Shown here: positions 43,047 to 54,145 of the stretch, in pieces
Layout: every line of letters begins with the position of its first letter
Numbering within the stretch: position 1 is the first letter of the stretch
Source: Isochrysis galbana
Taxonomy: Eukaryota; Haptophyta; Isochrysidales; Isochrysidaceae
Direction of reading: 5' to 3'
NCBI GenBank assembly: GCA_018136815.1
Contig: CM030936.1
Span: 1,066,850-1,130,849, forward strand
Length of the DNA stretch: 64,000 nucleotides
Notes under the pieces: model-generated
What the model saw: only the letters and a program-made list of their open reading frames with translations
Told to the model about the DNA's origin: nothing
Database searches by the model: none
Position numbers and translations under genes: made by a program

Positions 43047-43229
43047 ATGGAGAGTGCCCCGCTCCCACCCTCTCCCTCCGCCCACCCCGCCGCGCCGGCC
43101 GACCAGGATATGACTGACGCACGCCCTCCAGCTAGGGCCACGCCCGTCCCGGTACGCCCGCGAGCCGCGGCTGCTCAAACCGCAGCCCTAGAGCGCCGCA
43201 CAGAGAGAGCCCACCTAACCCATGACAGA

Positions 43230-43720
43230 AAGATGCCATCTATTGTTGCAAGCTTTGCTGATGCAAACCATCTAAATCTAGATGGCAAGCTTTGCTGATG
43301 TGGCCAACCATCTATGACCAAGCTTTTCGGGCGCGCAGCGCGCGAGCGCTGCTATAGGCGCGCGGCGCGCGCGGCGCGCGCAGCACATACGGACGGCGGT
43401 ATAGCTCGCCGGCCGACCGTTGCTATCTCTCATTGATAAATGTAAAGTGTTGAATACTTACACACAACAAGACGTGCTGCAATTAGCCCACTCCCTTATC
43501 CCTTGCCACATATCCCCGAGCCACCGAACTCACAACTCACAGCGGGGGGGGGGGGGGGGGGGATAGGGACCCAGAGCGCACTATTTTGGGAACAAGCTTT
43601 CTATCGAGCTTTGGTGGACTCCAAAATCGACCATCTATGGACCAAGCTTTTGAGCAAGCTTTGCTGTAAATATCACCCATCTTTGAAAACAAGCTAATCC
43701 CTGATTCTCAACCATCTTTC
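43230..43720. repeat. irregular CCATCTA / CAAGCTTT minisatellite
   Basis: Motifs such as GCCATCTATTGTTGCAAGCT, ACCATCTATGACCAAGCTTT and ACCATCTATGGACCAAGCTT recur at irregular spacing, with a relative at 42978 (GCCATCTATTGTACAAGCTG). A 19-base G-run lies at 43544-43562. Confidence 0.5.
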
Positions 43721-44552
43721 TGTCGGGGGTTAAGTCCATCACGGCACGCCAATCATAGGCGAGCGGCTACAAGGCCCTCCCGCCGACTTAGATGAATATC
43801 CCCCGGTCAAATGGGGGGAGGGATTCAAGGGGAATGCGGCGTTAGATCGAATTCCCCTTGCCGGACGAATATGAATATGCAATCGACGGAATCACACCAT
43901 TAATTGGATAAACCGGAAGTGACGACGCATATAGCGGATAAAGGTACCTAGCTTTCTAGTACCAGGCTCCTAGAAACTAGGACGGACTTTGCTAGCAGGT
44001 GAGAGCATGAGCATACCATGTTATTTTGTCCCAAACCTTGGCTATTGAGTTACCACATGCATGTCCTCATTAATCATTAAGTGTTCCAGGTGTACCTAGG
44101 CACCATTCCCTCAGCAACACCAAGTTTTGTGACTCGTTTACGGGTCACCTGGTCGGAATGGCTGCTTGTCCTAGAAACGGGAGAAATGGCTGATGCAAGT
44201 GACAAACAGGAAAGCGAGAGCGACCAAGGCTAGCGCCCGGGAAACAGGGAGATAAAATCTCCCGTATGACCCACCCATGGGGAAAGCCTCGCGGTTGGGC
44301 CCCCACAAGGAAAAGCAGCACAATACGTCAAACCATATATAACCAAAAGGCCTGCCTCCCCCATCCCCCGAACGAAGCCAGACCCAAGGTAGTGTGCACA
44401 TAGGTCGACCCCCGAAACCGAACAAAAAGGAACGAGGGGGGGAGCGGAAAGGAGAGGGGGGGTGGGGCAAGGGCGCTGTCTGAGAGAACCCCGAGCGGTA
44501 AGGGCAGTAGGGGGCAATAGGAGTAGGCATTTTCAAGAATATTTTTTTTCCC

Positions 44553-45241
44553 ATGGCAACTGACTATAAAGTTAGTTATTGATGGCTCAAAATAGCCCGT
44601 CCAAAATTTTTGACGTAACACGACCTCGCTCGGTTCTCAGTCCGGCGGGTTGGTGGGCCATGGTGACAATGGGAGGTCTGGAGGTGGGTGGTGGCAGCAC
44701 CGCCATCACTCGGGCTCGGGGCGCGTACTTGGTGGCAAGTGGACTGGTCTAGCGCGCGTATACCCATATTGTTCCTTGGGCGCGCCCATCTTAGTAGCCT
44801 GACAGCGATTGAGTACTGAGTTTGATCGGGGACCTTTGCTTTGTTGTGGCCTGTATGCTTCCGGCTGCCGAATGGAGGCCCGTTGCTGAGCTCGAATGCG
44901 TTGGAGTTGCAGACGCTACGTAAGACGGGACCGGGACAGTCAGGTTGGATGTCATACCCGTGGGAGCTCCATCTTGCGGCGAGGCGCGTCCTTGAAGTTT
45001 GTTTGCGTCTCACATACATGCCGATTGGCGATAAGTGGTCGAGCAAGGGCGCCTAACGTCGATACAATATTGGTGTGGACCACTCGCTGACAATAGTGTT
45101 GGCCGTTGTTGTATGGACACGACCAAGGGTCCCGCTTGTTAGCCGCTTGGGGGCCAGCATGGCACGCATACACACACAAAGGATGCCCTTTCGACGACCC
45201 ATAGCAAGGGCGCTCACGCTCGCTAATACCCAGCGTGGCAG
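44553..45241. other. intergenic, no gene recognised
   Basis: A 156-codon minus frame (44576-45046) has no recognisable motif and is not supported as a gene. Confidence 0.35.
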
Positions 45242-48200
45242 TCACACCAAGGGAGGCCTCTTGGGCAGGATCCTGCATGGGGAACTGCACAGGACTGATG
45301 TCCCGGCTCCATGAAAGGGTGAACCTTCAGGATCCCTCGAGATATTGGCGAGAACCCGTAGCAGCCACGCCGCGTGGTTCCTTCCGCTAGGCGTGCCGTC
45401 GCTGAGCAACGACTTGAGCGGCTCGATGGCGCCGGCCCTGGCGATCGCCGCCCTATTCTCGGCTTCCATAGCCAGGCGCCACAAGGCACCTGCTGCGTTT
45501 TCCCTTTCGCCTGGCGTGCTCTCGCTCAGTAGAGAGACGAGCGGCTTGATGGCGCCCTCTTGAGCGATCGCCACAATGTCCTTGGTATGAAAAGCGAGGC
45601 TTCGCAGGACACGTGCCGCATTCGCCCTCTCGTTGGGCGTGCCCCTACTGAGCAGCGAGACGAGAGGTTTGATGGCCCCTGCCTTGGCGATGGCCGCCTT
45701 GTTGTTGGGGTTCAAAAAAGCTAAGCTTTGCAATATGCAAAAGATGTTCCCCCTCATGCTAAGTGTGCCCATGCTCAGTAGCGAGACGAGCGGCTTGATG
45801 GCGCCTGCCTCGGCGATCGCCAACCTATTCTTGGGAATCATAGCTAAGCCTCGTAGCGCACCCAACGCGTTTTCCCTTTCGTCTGGCGTGCCCATGCTCA
45901 ACAGCGAGACAAGTGGCTTGATGGCGCCCTCACTGGCGATCGTCACGATGTTCTTGGAGTTCACAGCTAAGCCTCGCAACGCACCAGTCGCGATTTCCCT
46001 TTCGACGGGCGTGCCTGCGCTCAGCAGCGAGACGAGCGCCTTGATGGCGCCCTCATTGGCGATTGCCCGAATAATTTCGGCATTCCTAGCTAGGCGCCGC
46101 AGCGCGCCCGCCTCCATCTCTCTACTGCAAGCCTTGCCGCCCTCGCCTAGCAGTGAGACAAGTGGCTTCATAGCTTCCGCCTTGATTATCGCGAGCTTGT
46201 TCTCACCAGATTGAGCTAGGTTTCGCAACGTGTCCGCCGTGTCCACCGTGTAACCGGGCATGCAGCTAGTTAAAAGCAGGACGAGTGCCACCTCGCTCTC
46301 GGCGTTAAGAGTCAGGCTTCGCAAGGCGCCCGCCGCCTGCTGTCTGCCGCCGGAAGCGTCCTCACTCAGCATCGAGACGAGCGGCCCGATGGTGCCCGCC
46401 TTGGCGATCGCCACCTGGTTGTCGTGGTTCCAAAAAGCTAGGCAACACAGTGCGTCCGCCGCGTTCGACCTCTCGACGCTTATGCCCTCGCGCAGCATCG
46501 AGACGAGCGGCTCGATGGCGCCGCCGTTGGCGATCGCCACCTGATTGTCGTGGTTCCAAAAAGCTAGGCAACTCAGTGCCTCCGCCGCGTTTGACCTTTC
46601 GCCGCGTGTGCCCTCGCGCAGCATCGAGACGAGCGGCTTGATGGCACCGGCCTTGGCGATCGCGACCTGTTGGTCGTGGTTCCAAACAGCTAAGTTTCGT
46701 AGCACACCTGCGGCATTGTGCCTCATGCTTGGCGTGCCCTCGATCAGCAGCGAGACAAGCCGGTCGACGGCGCCCTCCTTGGCGATGATCGCAATATTCT
46801 CTGTGTCAGAAGCTAGGCGTTGCAACGTGCACACCGCGTTTTCCTTTTCTCCTGATGTGCCCTCACACAGCATCGAGTAGAGCGATTTGATGGCGCCGGC
46901 CCGGGCGATCGCCGCCCTGTTCTCTGCTTCCACAGCCAGGCCCCGCAAGGCACCTGCTGCGTTTTCCCTTTCGCCCGGCGTGCTCCCGCTCAGTAGCGAG
47001 ACGAGCGGCTTGATAGCGCCCTCATGAGCGATTGCCACAATGTTCTCGGTGTAAAAGGCGAGGCTTCGCAGGACGCCCGCCGCATCTGCCCTTTCGCTGG
47101 GCGTGCCCATGCTGAGCAGCGAGACGAGCGGCTTGATGGCACACTCTTCGACGATTGTGACAATGTTCTCGTTGCACAAAGCGAGGCTTCGTAGCGTACA
47201 CACCGATCCTTCCCTTTCGCTTGGCGTGCCCATGCTCAGCATCGAGACGAGCGGCTTGATGGCGCCTGCCTTGGCGATCGCCAACCCATTCTTGGCGTTC
47301 ACCGCAAGCGCTCGCAGTGCACCCACCGCGTTTTCCCTTTCGTCTGGCGTGCCCGTGCTCAGCAGCGAGACAAGTGGCTTGATGGCGCCCTCGTTCGTGA
47401 TTGCCACCCTGTTCTTGGCAATCTCCGCTAGGCGACGTAGCGCGCCCGCCGCCCTCTCTCTGCTGCGAGGCCTGCCACCCTCGCGTAGCAGCGAGACAAG
47501 CGCTTCGATGGCGCCCGCGTCGCCGATTGCCACCTTGTTCTCAGCGTCAAGAGCTAGATTCAACGCCCCTGCCGCTTGTTCCCTTTCGCCGGGCGTCCCC
47601 TCACGCACGAGCGCGGCGAGCGGCGCGATGCCACCCGCATTGGCGATCCCCATCCTGTTGCTTGGGTGGTAAGCGAGGTTCAGCAGCAAGCCCGCCACTA
47701 GGTCCCCACAGCCAGACGTGCCATTCTCGTGCAACAACGAAACGAGCGGATTGATGGCACCTGCTTTGGCAATCGCCACGGCGTTCTCTTCATTCAGAGC
47801 CAGGAGCAACAGCGCGCCCACTGTCTGCTTCCTGACGCCAGGCGTGTCCTCGCACAGCATCGTGACGAGTGGCGCGATGCCGCCTGCCTCCGCAATCGCC
47901 CTCCTGTTCTCAGTGTTATCAGCGAGGCTCCACAGTGCACCGGCCGCCTGTTCCCTTTCGCCGGGCGTGCCTTTACTCAAGATCGAGATGAGCGGCGCGA
48001 TGGCGCCCGCCTCAGCGATCGCAACATTGTTCTCGGCGTTGAAAGCTAGGTTCCACAGTGCGCCCGCCGCGTTTTCCCTTTCGCCAGGCGTGCCCTTGAG
48101 CAGCATCGAGACGAGCGGCTTGATGGCACCCTCCTTGCGGATGGCTGCCTGGTTCTCTGCGTCTATAGCAAGGTTCCTCAACAAGCGCACCGCGATTTCC

Positions 48201-48430
48201 CGTTTTCCTCCGGGCGTGACCTCACACAGCAGCGAGACGAGCGCCGGAATGCCGCCAGTTTGGGCAATGGAGATCTTGAAGTCCTTGCGTGACAGGTCCG
48301 CAAGGCTCTGTCGCGCAAACTCTCCTTCTCTCTCTCTCTCTCCCCCCCCCCTCTCTCCCCCCCTTGGTCTCTTTCTCTCACTTTCTTCCTTCTCTTTCTC
48401 TCCCTCCCTTCCTCCTTCTCTCTCTCCCAC
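45242..48430 (-). CDS. armadillo-repeat protein, ~23 repeats
   Basis: 1062-codon minus frame without introns. From about residue 40 it is a chain of ~42-residue ARM units with consensus GAIKPLVSLLSxGTPxEREN and AAGALRxLAxNxENxxAIAx, from GGIPALVSLLCEVTPGGKRE to GAIEPLKSLLSDGTPSGRNH. ARM solenoids (as in Vac8 or plant ARM proteins) bind partner proteins. No U-box, BTB or kinase domain is attached, so a scaffold is likely. The first ~37 residues (Gly/Glu/Arg) come from a GA microsatellite. The true start may lie further up, or translation runs through the tract. After the last repeat comes a short unrelated tail ending RPPLV. High unit similarity suggests unequal crossing-over. Confidence 0.8.
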   Translation of the reverse strand: MGEREGGREGEKEKEESERKRPRGGERGGGEREREGEFARQSLADLSRKDFKISIAQTGGIPALVSLLCEVTPGGKREIAVRLLRNLAIDAENQAAIRKEGAIKPLVSMLLKGTPGERENAAGALWNLAFNAENNVAIAEAGAIAPLISILSKGTPGEREQAAGALWSLADNTENRRAIAEAGGIAPLVTMLCEDTPGVRKQTVGALLLLALNEENAVAIAKAGAINPLVSLLHENGTSGCGDLVAGLLLNLAYHPSNRMGIANAGGIAPLAALVREGTPGEREQAAGALNLALDAENKVAIGDAGAIEALVSLLREGGRPRSRERAAGALRRLAEIAKNRVAITNEGAIKPLVSLLSTGTPDERENAVGALRALAVNAKNGLAIAKAGAIKPLVSMLSMGTPSEREGSVCTLRSLALCNENIVTIVEECAIKPLVSLLSMGTPSERADAAGVLRSLAFYTENIVAIAHEGAIKPLVSLLSGSTPGERENAAGALRGLAVEAENRAAIARAGAIKSLYSMLCEGTSGEKENAVCTLQRLASDTENIAIIAKEGAVDRLVSLLIEGTPSMRHNAAGVLRNLAVWNHDQQVAIAKAGAIKPLVSMLREGTRGERSNAAEALSCLAFWNHDNQVAIANGGAIEPLVSMLREGISVERSNAADALCCLAFWNHDNQVAIAKAGTIGPLVSMLSEDASGGRQQAAGALRSLTLNAESEVALVLLLTSCMPGYTVDTADTLRNLAQSGENKLAIIKAEAMKPLVSLLGEGGKACSREMEAGALRRLARNAEIIRAIANEGAIKALVSLLSAGTPVEREIATGALRGLAVNSKNIVTIASEGAIKPLVSLLSMGTPDERENALGALRGLAMIPKNRLAIAEAGAIKPLVSLLSMGTLSMRGNIFCILQSLAFLNPNNKAAIAKAGAIKPLVSLLSRGTPNERANAARVLRSLAFHTKDIVAIAQEGAIKPLVSLLSESTPGERENAAGALWRLAMEAENRAAIARAGAIEPLKSLLSDGTPSGRNHAAWLLRVLANISRDPEGSPFHGAGTSVLCSSPCRILPKRPPLV

Positions 48431-48780
48431 TCTCCTTCTCTCTTTTCCCCTCTCTCCCTTCCCTTCCCCCCTCTCCCCCCCGGCCCACTGCTGAGCGTGG
48501 GGATGGCCCTGGAGGTCTCAGGCTCAGAGAGGCCCATCCGGCTGGGGGCAAGGGCGGGGGGCGGGGGACGGGACTGGCCACCGGGCTGGAGGCGTCGGAG
48601 GTGCTTCCTGGGGAAGGGTAGGGCTGAGGGTAGGGGGGGGGGGGGGGGAGGCGGGGAGAGCGGGAAGGGGAAGATGGAGGGGGGAGGTGGGGGGGGGGGG
48701 GGGGGGGCAGGCGGAAGCAGCGGGCGGGCGGGCGGGGGGGAAGGGCGGGGGGCGCACACGACGGGCTCGCTTCTTCTCTC
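48320..48780. repeat. CT/purine low-complexity tract upstream of the ARM gene
   Basis: CT-rich to 48480, then G-runs (48637-48649 and 48691-48706). Probably promoter and 5' UTR; the N-terminus of the ARM gene reads through its first 110 bases. Confidence 0.7.
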
Positions 48781-49423
48781 CTCTCGTTATTTAATATCTC
48801 AGGCGGCAGTCTAACGTAAACAGGGCGCCCACCCAGCGGGTGCATTTCCGTCCTCCACGGGAATATATTCCGTCCCCTTCCCGTGGGCTCCGAGGGGTTT
48901 TCTTGTTGGTCGCGGAGGGGGGTATTCTTGTAGAGAGACTCTCCTAGTATCTCTCACGCAGCGAAGCACCTTGGGAGGTGCTGCATCGTCGCAGTTGCCT
49001 CGACGACGGGGTGTGTCTACAGTATGTGAAACGTATATTTGCCGTGAGATATGGAGCTCGGAGCACTCAACTCTCGTGACGCACCTTCAAAGGTGCTTCC
49101 TGCCGCCGCTTAAGAGTATACTGTATACTACTATAATGTATAATGTATAGATTTGTCTTCTACGAGGAAGCCCACGACGGCACACACACGCGCGCGTCCA
49201 TCAGCACACGTTCACGTACGGAGTGCTCAAGATGCTTCACATGAAGAGCGGGTGAAGTGGCAGCGCAGGCGGCGCAGGCCCGACCATAGTGGGGGCGCCT
49301 TGACATCGAATGTTGCGCACACTCAAAGGCCTGTGCATGCCCTCATGCCGGTGTGCGTTCACCTTTGCACAACTAGAATGGCCGCTGGTTGCCGCGGCCA
49401 CTACGGGGCCAATGAGGCGCCGC
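48781..49423. other. intergenic downstream of beta-tubulin
   Basis: Contains repeated short inverted pairs such as GCACCTTGGGAGGTGC (48967) and GCACCTTCAAAGGTGC (49082), which can form hairpins. Nothing coding recognised. Confidence 0.4.
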
Positions 49424-50758
49424 CTAATACTCCTCACCGCCCTCCTCCTCGTACTCGCCCTCCTCCTCGGCTGAGGCGTCTTGGTACTGCTGGTACTCGG
49501 AGACAAGGTCGTTCATGTTGGACTCGGCCTCGGTGAACTCCATCTCGTCCATTCCCTCGCCGGTGTACCAGTGGAGGAAGGCCTTGCGGCGGAACATGGC
49601 AGTGAATTGCTCGGCGACGCGCTTCATAACCTCCTGCATGCACGTTGAGTTGCCCATGAAGCCAACCGACATCTTCAGGCCCTTTGGCGGAATGTCGCAG
49701 ATGGCGCACTTCATGTTGTTGGGGATCCATTCGACGAAGTATGACGAGTTCTTATTCTGCACGTTGAGCATCTGCTCGTCGACCTCCTTTGTGGACATGC
49801 GGCCGCGGAAGAGCGCGGTGCAAGTAAGGTAGCGACCATGGCGCGGGTCGGCAGCAGCCATCATGTTCTTGGCATCGAACATCTGCTGGGTGAGCTCCGG
49901 CACCGTGAGCGAGCGGTACTGCTGCGAGCCGCGCGAGGTGAGCGGAGCGAAGCCAACCATGAAGAAGTGGAGGCGGGGGAAGGGGATCATGTTGACGGCA
50001 AGCTTGCGCAAGTCGCAGTTGAGCTGGCCCGGGAAGCGGAGGCAACAGGTGGACGCCGACATAACGGCGGCGACGAGGTGGTTCAGATCACCAAAGGTGG
50101 GAGTGGTGAGCTTGAGGGTGCGGAAGCAAATGTCATAGAGAGCCTCGTTGTCGATGAGGAGCGACTCGTCCGAGTTCTCGACGAGCTGGTGGATGGAGAG
50201 AACGCAGTTGTATGGCTCGACGACGGTGTCGGACACCTTGGGCGACGGGAAGACAGAGTAGGTGCACATCACGCGGTCGGGATACTCCTCGCGAATCTTC
50301 GAGATGAGAAGGGTACCCATGCCGGAGCCAGTGCCGCCGCCCAGCGAGTGCGAGAGCGTGAAGCCCTGCAGGCAGTCGCAGCCCTCAGCCTCCTTGCGCA
50401 CGACATCGAGCACCGCATCAATGAGCTCGGCGCCCTCAGTGTAGTGGCCCTTGGCCCAGTTGTTGCCGGCGCCGGACTGGCCAAAGACAAAATTGTCCGG
50501 GCGAAAAATCTGGCCGAAGGGGCCCGAGCGCACAGAGTCCATCGTGCCCGGTTCGAGGTCCATCAGAATGGCGCGTGGGACGTAGCGGCCGCCAGTCGCC
50601 TCATTGTAGTAGACGTTGATACGCTCGAGCTGGAGATCGGAGTCACCGTGGTAGGTGCCGGTAGGGTCGATGCCGTGCTCATCGGAGACAACCTCCCAGA
50701 ACTTGGCGCCGATCTGGTTGCCGCACTGTCCACCCTGAATCGAGACGATCTCACGCAT
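49424..50758 (-). CDS. beta-tubulin
   Basis: Complete 444-residue minus frame without introns, starting [20 protein letters not shown] and holding the GTP-binding signature [10 protein letters not shown]. The MREI start is the motif used in co-translational autoregulation of beta-tubulin mRNA. The C-terminal tail is acidic and ends EEEGGEEY, with a terminal Tyr. The length is normal for the family. A sequence resembling an acceptor (CTGCGCAG) lies 6 bases upstream of the ATG, so a 5' UTR intron is possible. Forms microtubules with alpha-tubulin; flagellar as well as cytoplasmic use is likely. Confidence 0.98.
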   Translation of the reverse strand: MREIVSIQGGQCGNQIGAKFWEVVSDEHGIDPTGTYHGDSDLQLERINVYYNEATGGRYVPRAILMDLEPGTMDSVRSGPFGQIFRPDNFVFGQSGAGNNWAKGHYTEGAELIDAVLDVVRKEAEGCDCLQGFTLSHSLGGGTGSGMGTLLISKIREEYPDRVMCTYSVFPSPKVSDTVVEPYNCVLSIHQLVENSDESLLIDNEALYDICFRTLKLTTPTFGDLNHLVAAVMSASTCCLRFPGQLNCDLRKLAVNMIPFPRLHFFMVGFAPLTSRGSQQYRSLTVPELTQQMFDAKNMMAAADPRHGRYLTCTALFRGRMSTKEVDEQMLNVQNKNSSYFVEWIPNNMKCAICDIPPKGLKMSVGFMGNSTCMQEVMKRVAEQFTAMFRRKAFLHWYTGEGMDEMEFTEAESNMNDLVSEYQQYQDASAEEEGEYEEEGGEEY

Positions 50759-51925
50759 CGCGCTGTCTGCGCAGGCACAGCGGTGAGAGGTGTTGAGCGG
50801 CGCGGCGGGTGCGGCGCGTGGCGGCTGGGGTGAGGTACGTGTGGGCCGAGTGTGCGTCCTAGCGCAAGGACCGTGCGCTGAACAAGGCGGGCGAGGGCAG
50901 CAGTCCTACCTGGGAGAGTGTGAGAAGGAGAGAAAGGGAGGGGGGTAGAGGGGGAGGGTTACTCGCGTCCGAAACGGTGGAGCCGCGGCAACGGCGGCGA
51001 CGGCAAGTGAAACAGACAGAAACGTGAGGCCAAGGGGGTTGGAGACGCGGGGGGGAGAGGGGGGGGGGGGGCGCGGGGGGGAGAGGGGGAGAGCGCGGCC
51101 GACCCATAGAACAGCGCGTGCTACAAAAATAGGGCGTGCTGATTGTCGACGACAGGCACACGCACACACGCGACAGCGCAACGGGAGAGAACGAACGGAC
51201 AGCCAAAGGATAACCGAAGGAACGAACACCTGTAGTCCTGCGGTAGATGGTGTAGAGCTCTATTGTAAGATGTAAGACTTTCTTATTTCTTAACTCTTAA
51301 CTGTTGAGCGTTGCGCGGAGGGCCCTTTTTCCTTTTTTGAAGATAGAGGCGTTCTTCCAGTGGAAAACGGGCGGGCCGCTTCCGTCCGGATTTCGTTGTT
51401 GAAGAAGAGCGGTAAAACCTAAATAAAACTGGGATTTTCACTACTACTACTTGTCGCATCCGCGCTCGATCCTTTTGTTTTAGAAGTCGTCTACGATTCT
51501 ATAGTCGTCCACACGGAATCGGAATCGCGAATCGCGGAATCAATCCTACATTCGCCTTCTTTCCCCTCGCCTCCTTTGTCACCTCCCTTGTCCCTTGTCG
51601 ACTGGTTCCTGCTTTGACAAAGGCTTTGTGCTTTGCCCCTCGCCTGGCTTACCGCTTACCTCCTTGCGTGTGTTGTATTCTGGCGCCTTTTGGTTTTGGT
51701 ACCCGCCACAGCCGTTCTTCCCGTCCGAATGCCTCCCCGTCTTCTATCCGGATGGCTTCGCAAGACGTGCCCTACTGGTGTGGCGCACGGACAAAAGCAT
51801 TTCAGCTCTGGTGAGTAACATCTTTGCTCCATCCACCTCCACCTCCGCTTGTGTGCTGCAAGACTCACTTCCCACTCGCCCACACAATGTAGGCTCTCAA
51901 GGCACAACTCGCATGCCATGATGCC
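50759..51925. other. beta-tubulin promoter side and unassigned sequence
   Basis: 50890-51110 is low complexity. 51590-51900 has short plus frames in T-rich sequence that look like retroelement UTR. No gene supported. Confidence 0.4.
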
Positions 51926-52363
51926 ATGGGGACGTCCAAAGTCCAAAGGGCCTCGTGGCTCTCACAGGCGCAGTGGCAGTGGAACAACTTGACGATGTCA
52001 CCTCCAGGATGGTTTTCAAAGTACTACAAGAAAGTGAACACCCTACGCCCTCCTCGATGGCGCAAGGTCACCGAGTTGATCCCGTGCACCTCCACCATGG
52101 CCACCAAGGAGGTTCAGACGGATCTTCCATCGGTGACCACAACGGAAACTGGGACGCAGCCCGACCTCCCCCCCCTAGCGCCGTTCCCCAGCGTCATGGC
52201 CACCAAGGAGGTTCAGACGGATCTCCCCTTGGTGACGACAACCGAAACTGGGACGCAGCCCGACACTCCTCCCGCCCGAGGCGGCTCGTCAGAAAGTCCT
52301 CTCAGAGCCCATCCAACCCATCCAAACCACACCCGCGCAGGCGCGCGGGGTGGCGAGCACTAG
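51926..52363 (+). pseudogene. retroelement-like ORF with a 33-residue tandem duplication
   Basis: The frame includes MATKEVQTDLPSVTTTETGT followed by QPDLPP, then the same unit again (MATKEVQTDLPLVTTTETGT), spaced 99 bp (52097 and 52196). Downstream, 52465-52550 (CAGCTCTGCTGCC, CACCATCAGTGCACCC in similar form) resembles the inverse of 33130-33230 in a LINE fragment. The class is uncertain; probably Gag/ORF1 debris. Confidence 0.35.
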
Positions 52364-52904
52364 CACCGAACAGGTTGCCACCATGGCTCTGCGTAGCATG
52401 CAGGGGGTCTTTGAGACCCCCTCCAACAGTGGGAAACCCTCCCACCCCAAGAGCACCTCATGTGGGAGGGCAGCTCTGCTGCCCTCCCCATGGTCCATGG
52501 TGGAAACCTCTACCATCAGTGCACCCATCATGGGAGGGCATTTCACAACCATCAATCTTCCCTGGAGACTGGAGAGCACCCCATGCCTCTGTTTCCCAAC
52601 TTGTTGACACACTTGTTTTCTTCACCCCACTCTTGTGGGCCACAAATACCTACAGCTCAGTGCCCTGCCTTGGGCCCTCTTTCAACACTAGACTCCCTCT
52701 CCCACTCCCCCTTCACACCACAACCAACCCAAACAGCACAAACCCCCTTGCCCTCTGTTTCAAGCACCAAAAATTTCAACTCAAGAACCATGTTGATCAG
52801 ACGGGATCGCCGACAGATCGCCCTATAATCGTTGTCCGTCGTCGTCTGGCCGGAGTGTTTGGGTTTGATTTCAGTCGAGTTATGTGAGAAAGTCGTGGGG
52901 CGAG

Positions 52905-53149
52905 AGTCGGAGTGTTTTCCTGGGTGTCTCTGTCCGTCGTCTTGTCGTCAGTCGTCATCCGTCGCTCTCGCTCTCGTCGCTCTCGCTCTCGTAACACTCA
53001 TACCCTACAGCCTCGCCTCTCCTCGCCAGCCCCTGCCATCACAGCCCTTCTCACACTCACCCTCGCCTCTCGCCGCTCGCTCGATGTCGCTCTCGCCGCC
53101 GTCCTCGCCCTCGCTCAAGCCCGCCTGCCCGCCTTCCACTGCCAGCCCG
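52905..53149 (+). mobile_element. retroelement family E, 5' UTR and ORF start (split by SINE-like insertion)
   Basis: GTCCGTCGTCTTGTCGTCAG and the CGCTCTCGCTCTCGT block resemble 31245-31330. The ORF starts MSLSPPSSPSLKPACPPST at 53083. The sequence resumes after the insertion at 54040 (to ~54145), which aligns with CATTCCATCACTCCCGGCCT and following at 31477. Confidence 0.6.
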
Positions 53150-54028
53150 GAACTAAGTTTTTACTTAGTTCGCCCATGGGGGGGCACGAGCCCCCCTCTC
53201 TCTCCACTCCTCCCCTGCCATGGGGGAGGATCCACCCACTCTCCTGGCACGCCTGATGGCCTGCCAGGAGCACACAGCCCTGCTGACCCATTCCTCTCCC
53301 TACAGGCCCGCCTGACTCGCCCGCCTTGGCCCGTCGTGGCCTGCCCATTCCTCTGACCAGCCCCTCCTCCCCCTGGGCCCCCCTGTTCAGGACCCCCCAG
53401 CCAGCTCCAGTCGACCCGCAGGGCCGCGGAGCGCCAGCGAGGGAGAGGCAGGAGGGGCCAGGGCCATGCCCCAGCCTCACCTGCCCCCTGAGCTGTGCTC
53501 CCAGGTCCTGCAGGCCATCTGGGGACCTGAGCGAGGGGCCGCAGGCGCGCGCCATGGGCCCCCGCCGCAGGGAAGAGAGGAGGAAAAGGGAAGAGGGAGG
53601 GGAGGGGGGAGCGGCAGCTCTCCCCTCCGGCAGTAACGTGTCTTCTCGCCCCGTTTGGGTAAGAGAAGACGGGGGCGCCAGAGCCAGGAGGGAAGGGCCG
53701 CGGCTCGCCGTGGCCACTCGCACTAGCGAGGGAGATTAGCGCTTCTGGGCCCCTATCTCACGAGTGCCCCCCCCCCCCCCCCGCGTTGCTTTTACCCGAA
53801 AGGGGTTTTCCCCCAGCGTGGACTCGAGGAGAGGACGCGCTGGGGTGCGCGGGGTCGGTGCGTGCACTGGGGGGAGGACAAATATCGAGGGGAGGGGGCA
53901 GTGCCCCCACCCCCCGGTATCACTCGGACACCTGGCTCGTCAGGCATGGCGGGATTCCGGGACGGAAAAGTTGTGTCCAATTAGCTAGTGGGGTTGGCTA
54001 GGATATAACATTGATTATTTTATTTCCG
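53150..54028 (+). mobile_element. full-length SINE-like retroposon, second copy, nested in family E
   Basis: Nearly identical to 18636-19504 (AACTAAG-TTTTTA-CTTAGTT, G/C hairpin with ACGA loop, tail ATTGATTATTTTATTT). Target duplication CTGCCAGCCCG at 53139-53149 and 54029-54039, extended to 14 bp with one mismatch. It interrupts a retroelement ORF 67 bp after its ATG. Confidence 0.88.
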
Positions 54029-54039
54029 CTGCCAGCCCG

Positions 54040-54145
54040 TCAGCACCTCTGAAGTGGCCTCCCTCGCCGCGCCTGCCGCCGGCTTTGCCCCTTCCTCATT
54101 GCCCTCAGGCCCTATGGGCCATCCCAATTCGTCACATAGAGGTGG
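54040..54145 (+). mobile_element. retroelement family E, continuation after the SINE-like insertion
   Basis: TCAGCACCTCTGAAGTGGCC to TCGTCACATAGAGGTGGTAC aligns with the ORF of the copy at 31396. Similarity ends abruptly near 54145. Confidence 0.5.

Larger units (their letters stand above)
43017..44552 (+). mobile_element. LINE, internally deleted copy with both ends
   Basis: 5' end: GAACTATCGTAGTAATGATA, GGGTCATGGAGAGTGCC, with ORF1 start MESAPLPPSPSAHPAAPADQ. 3' end: CTCCCCCATCCCCCGAACGA, CGACCCCCGAAACCGAACAA, then a T-run (44540-44551) after TTTTCAAGAATA, like the 3' UTR and T tail of the LINE at 24063. The centre has lost ORF1 and ORF2 and holds satellite-like sequence. No target duplication was found. 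Confidence 0.5.

Noticed and set aside
49838..50833. 331-codon plus-strand frame over beta-tubulin
   Set aside because: Antisense shadow of a conserved tubulin gene.
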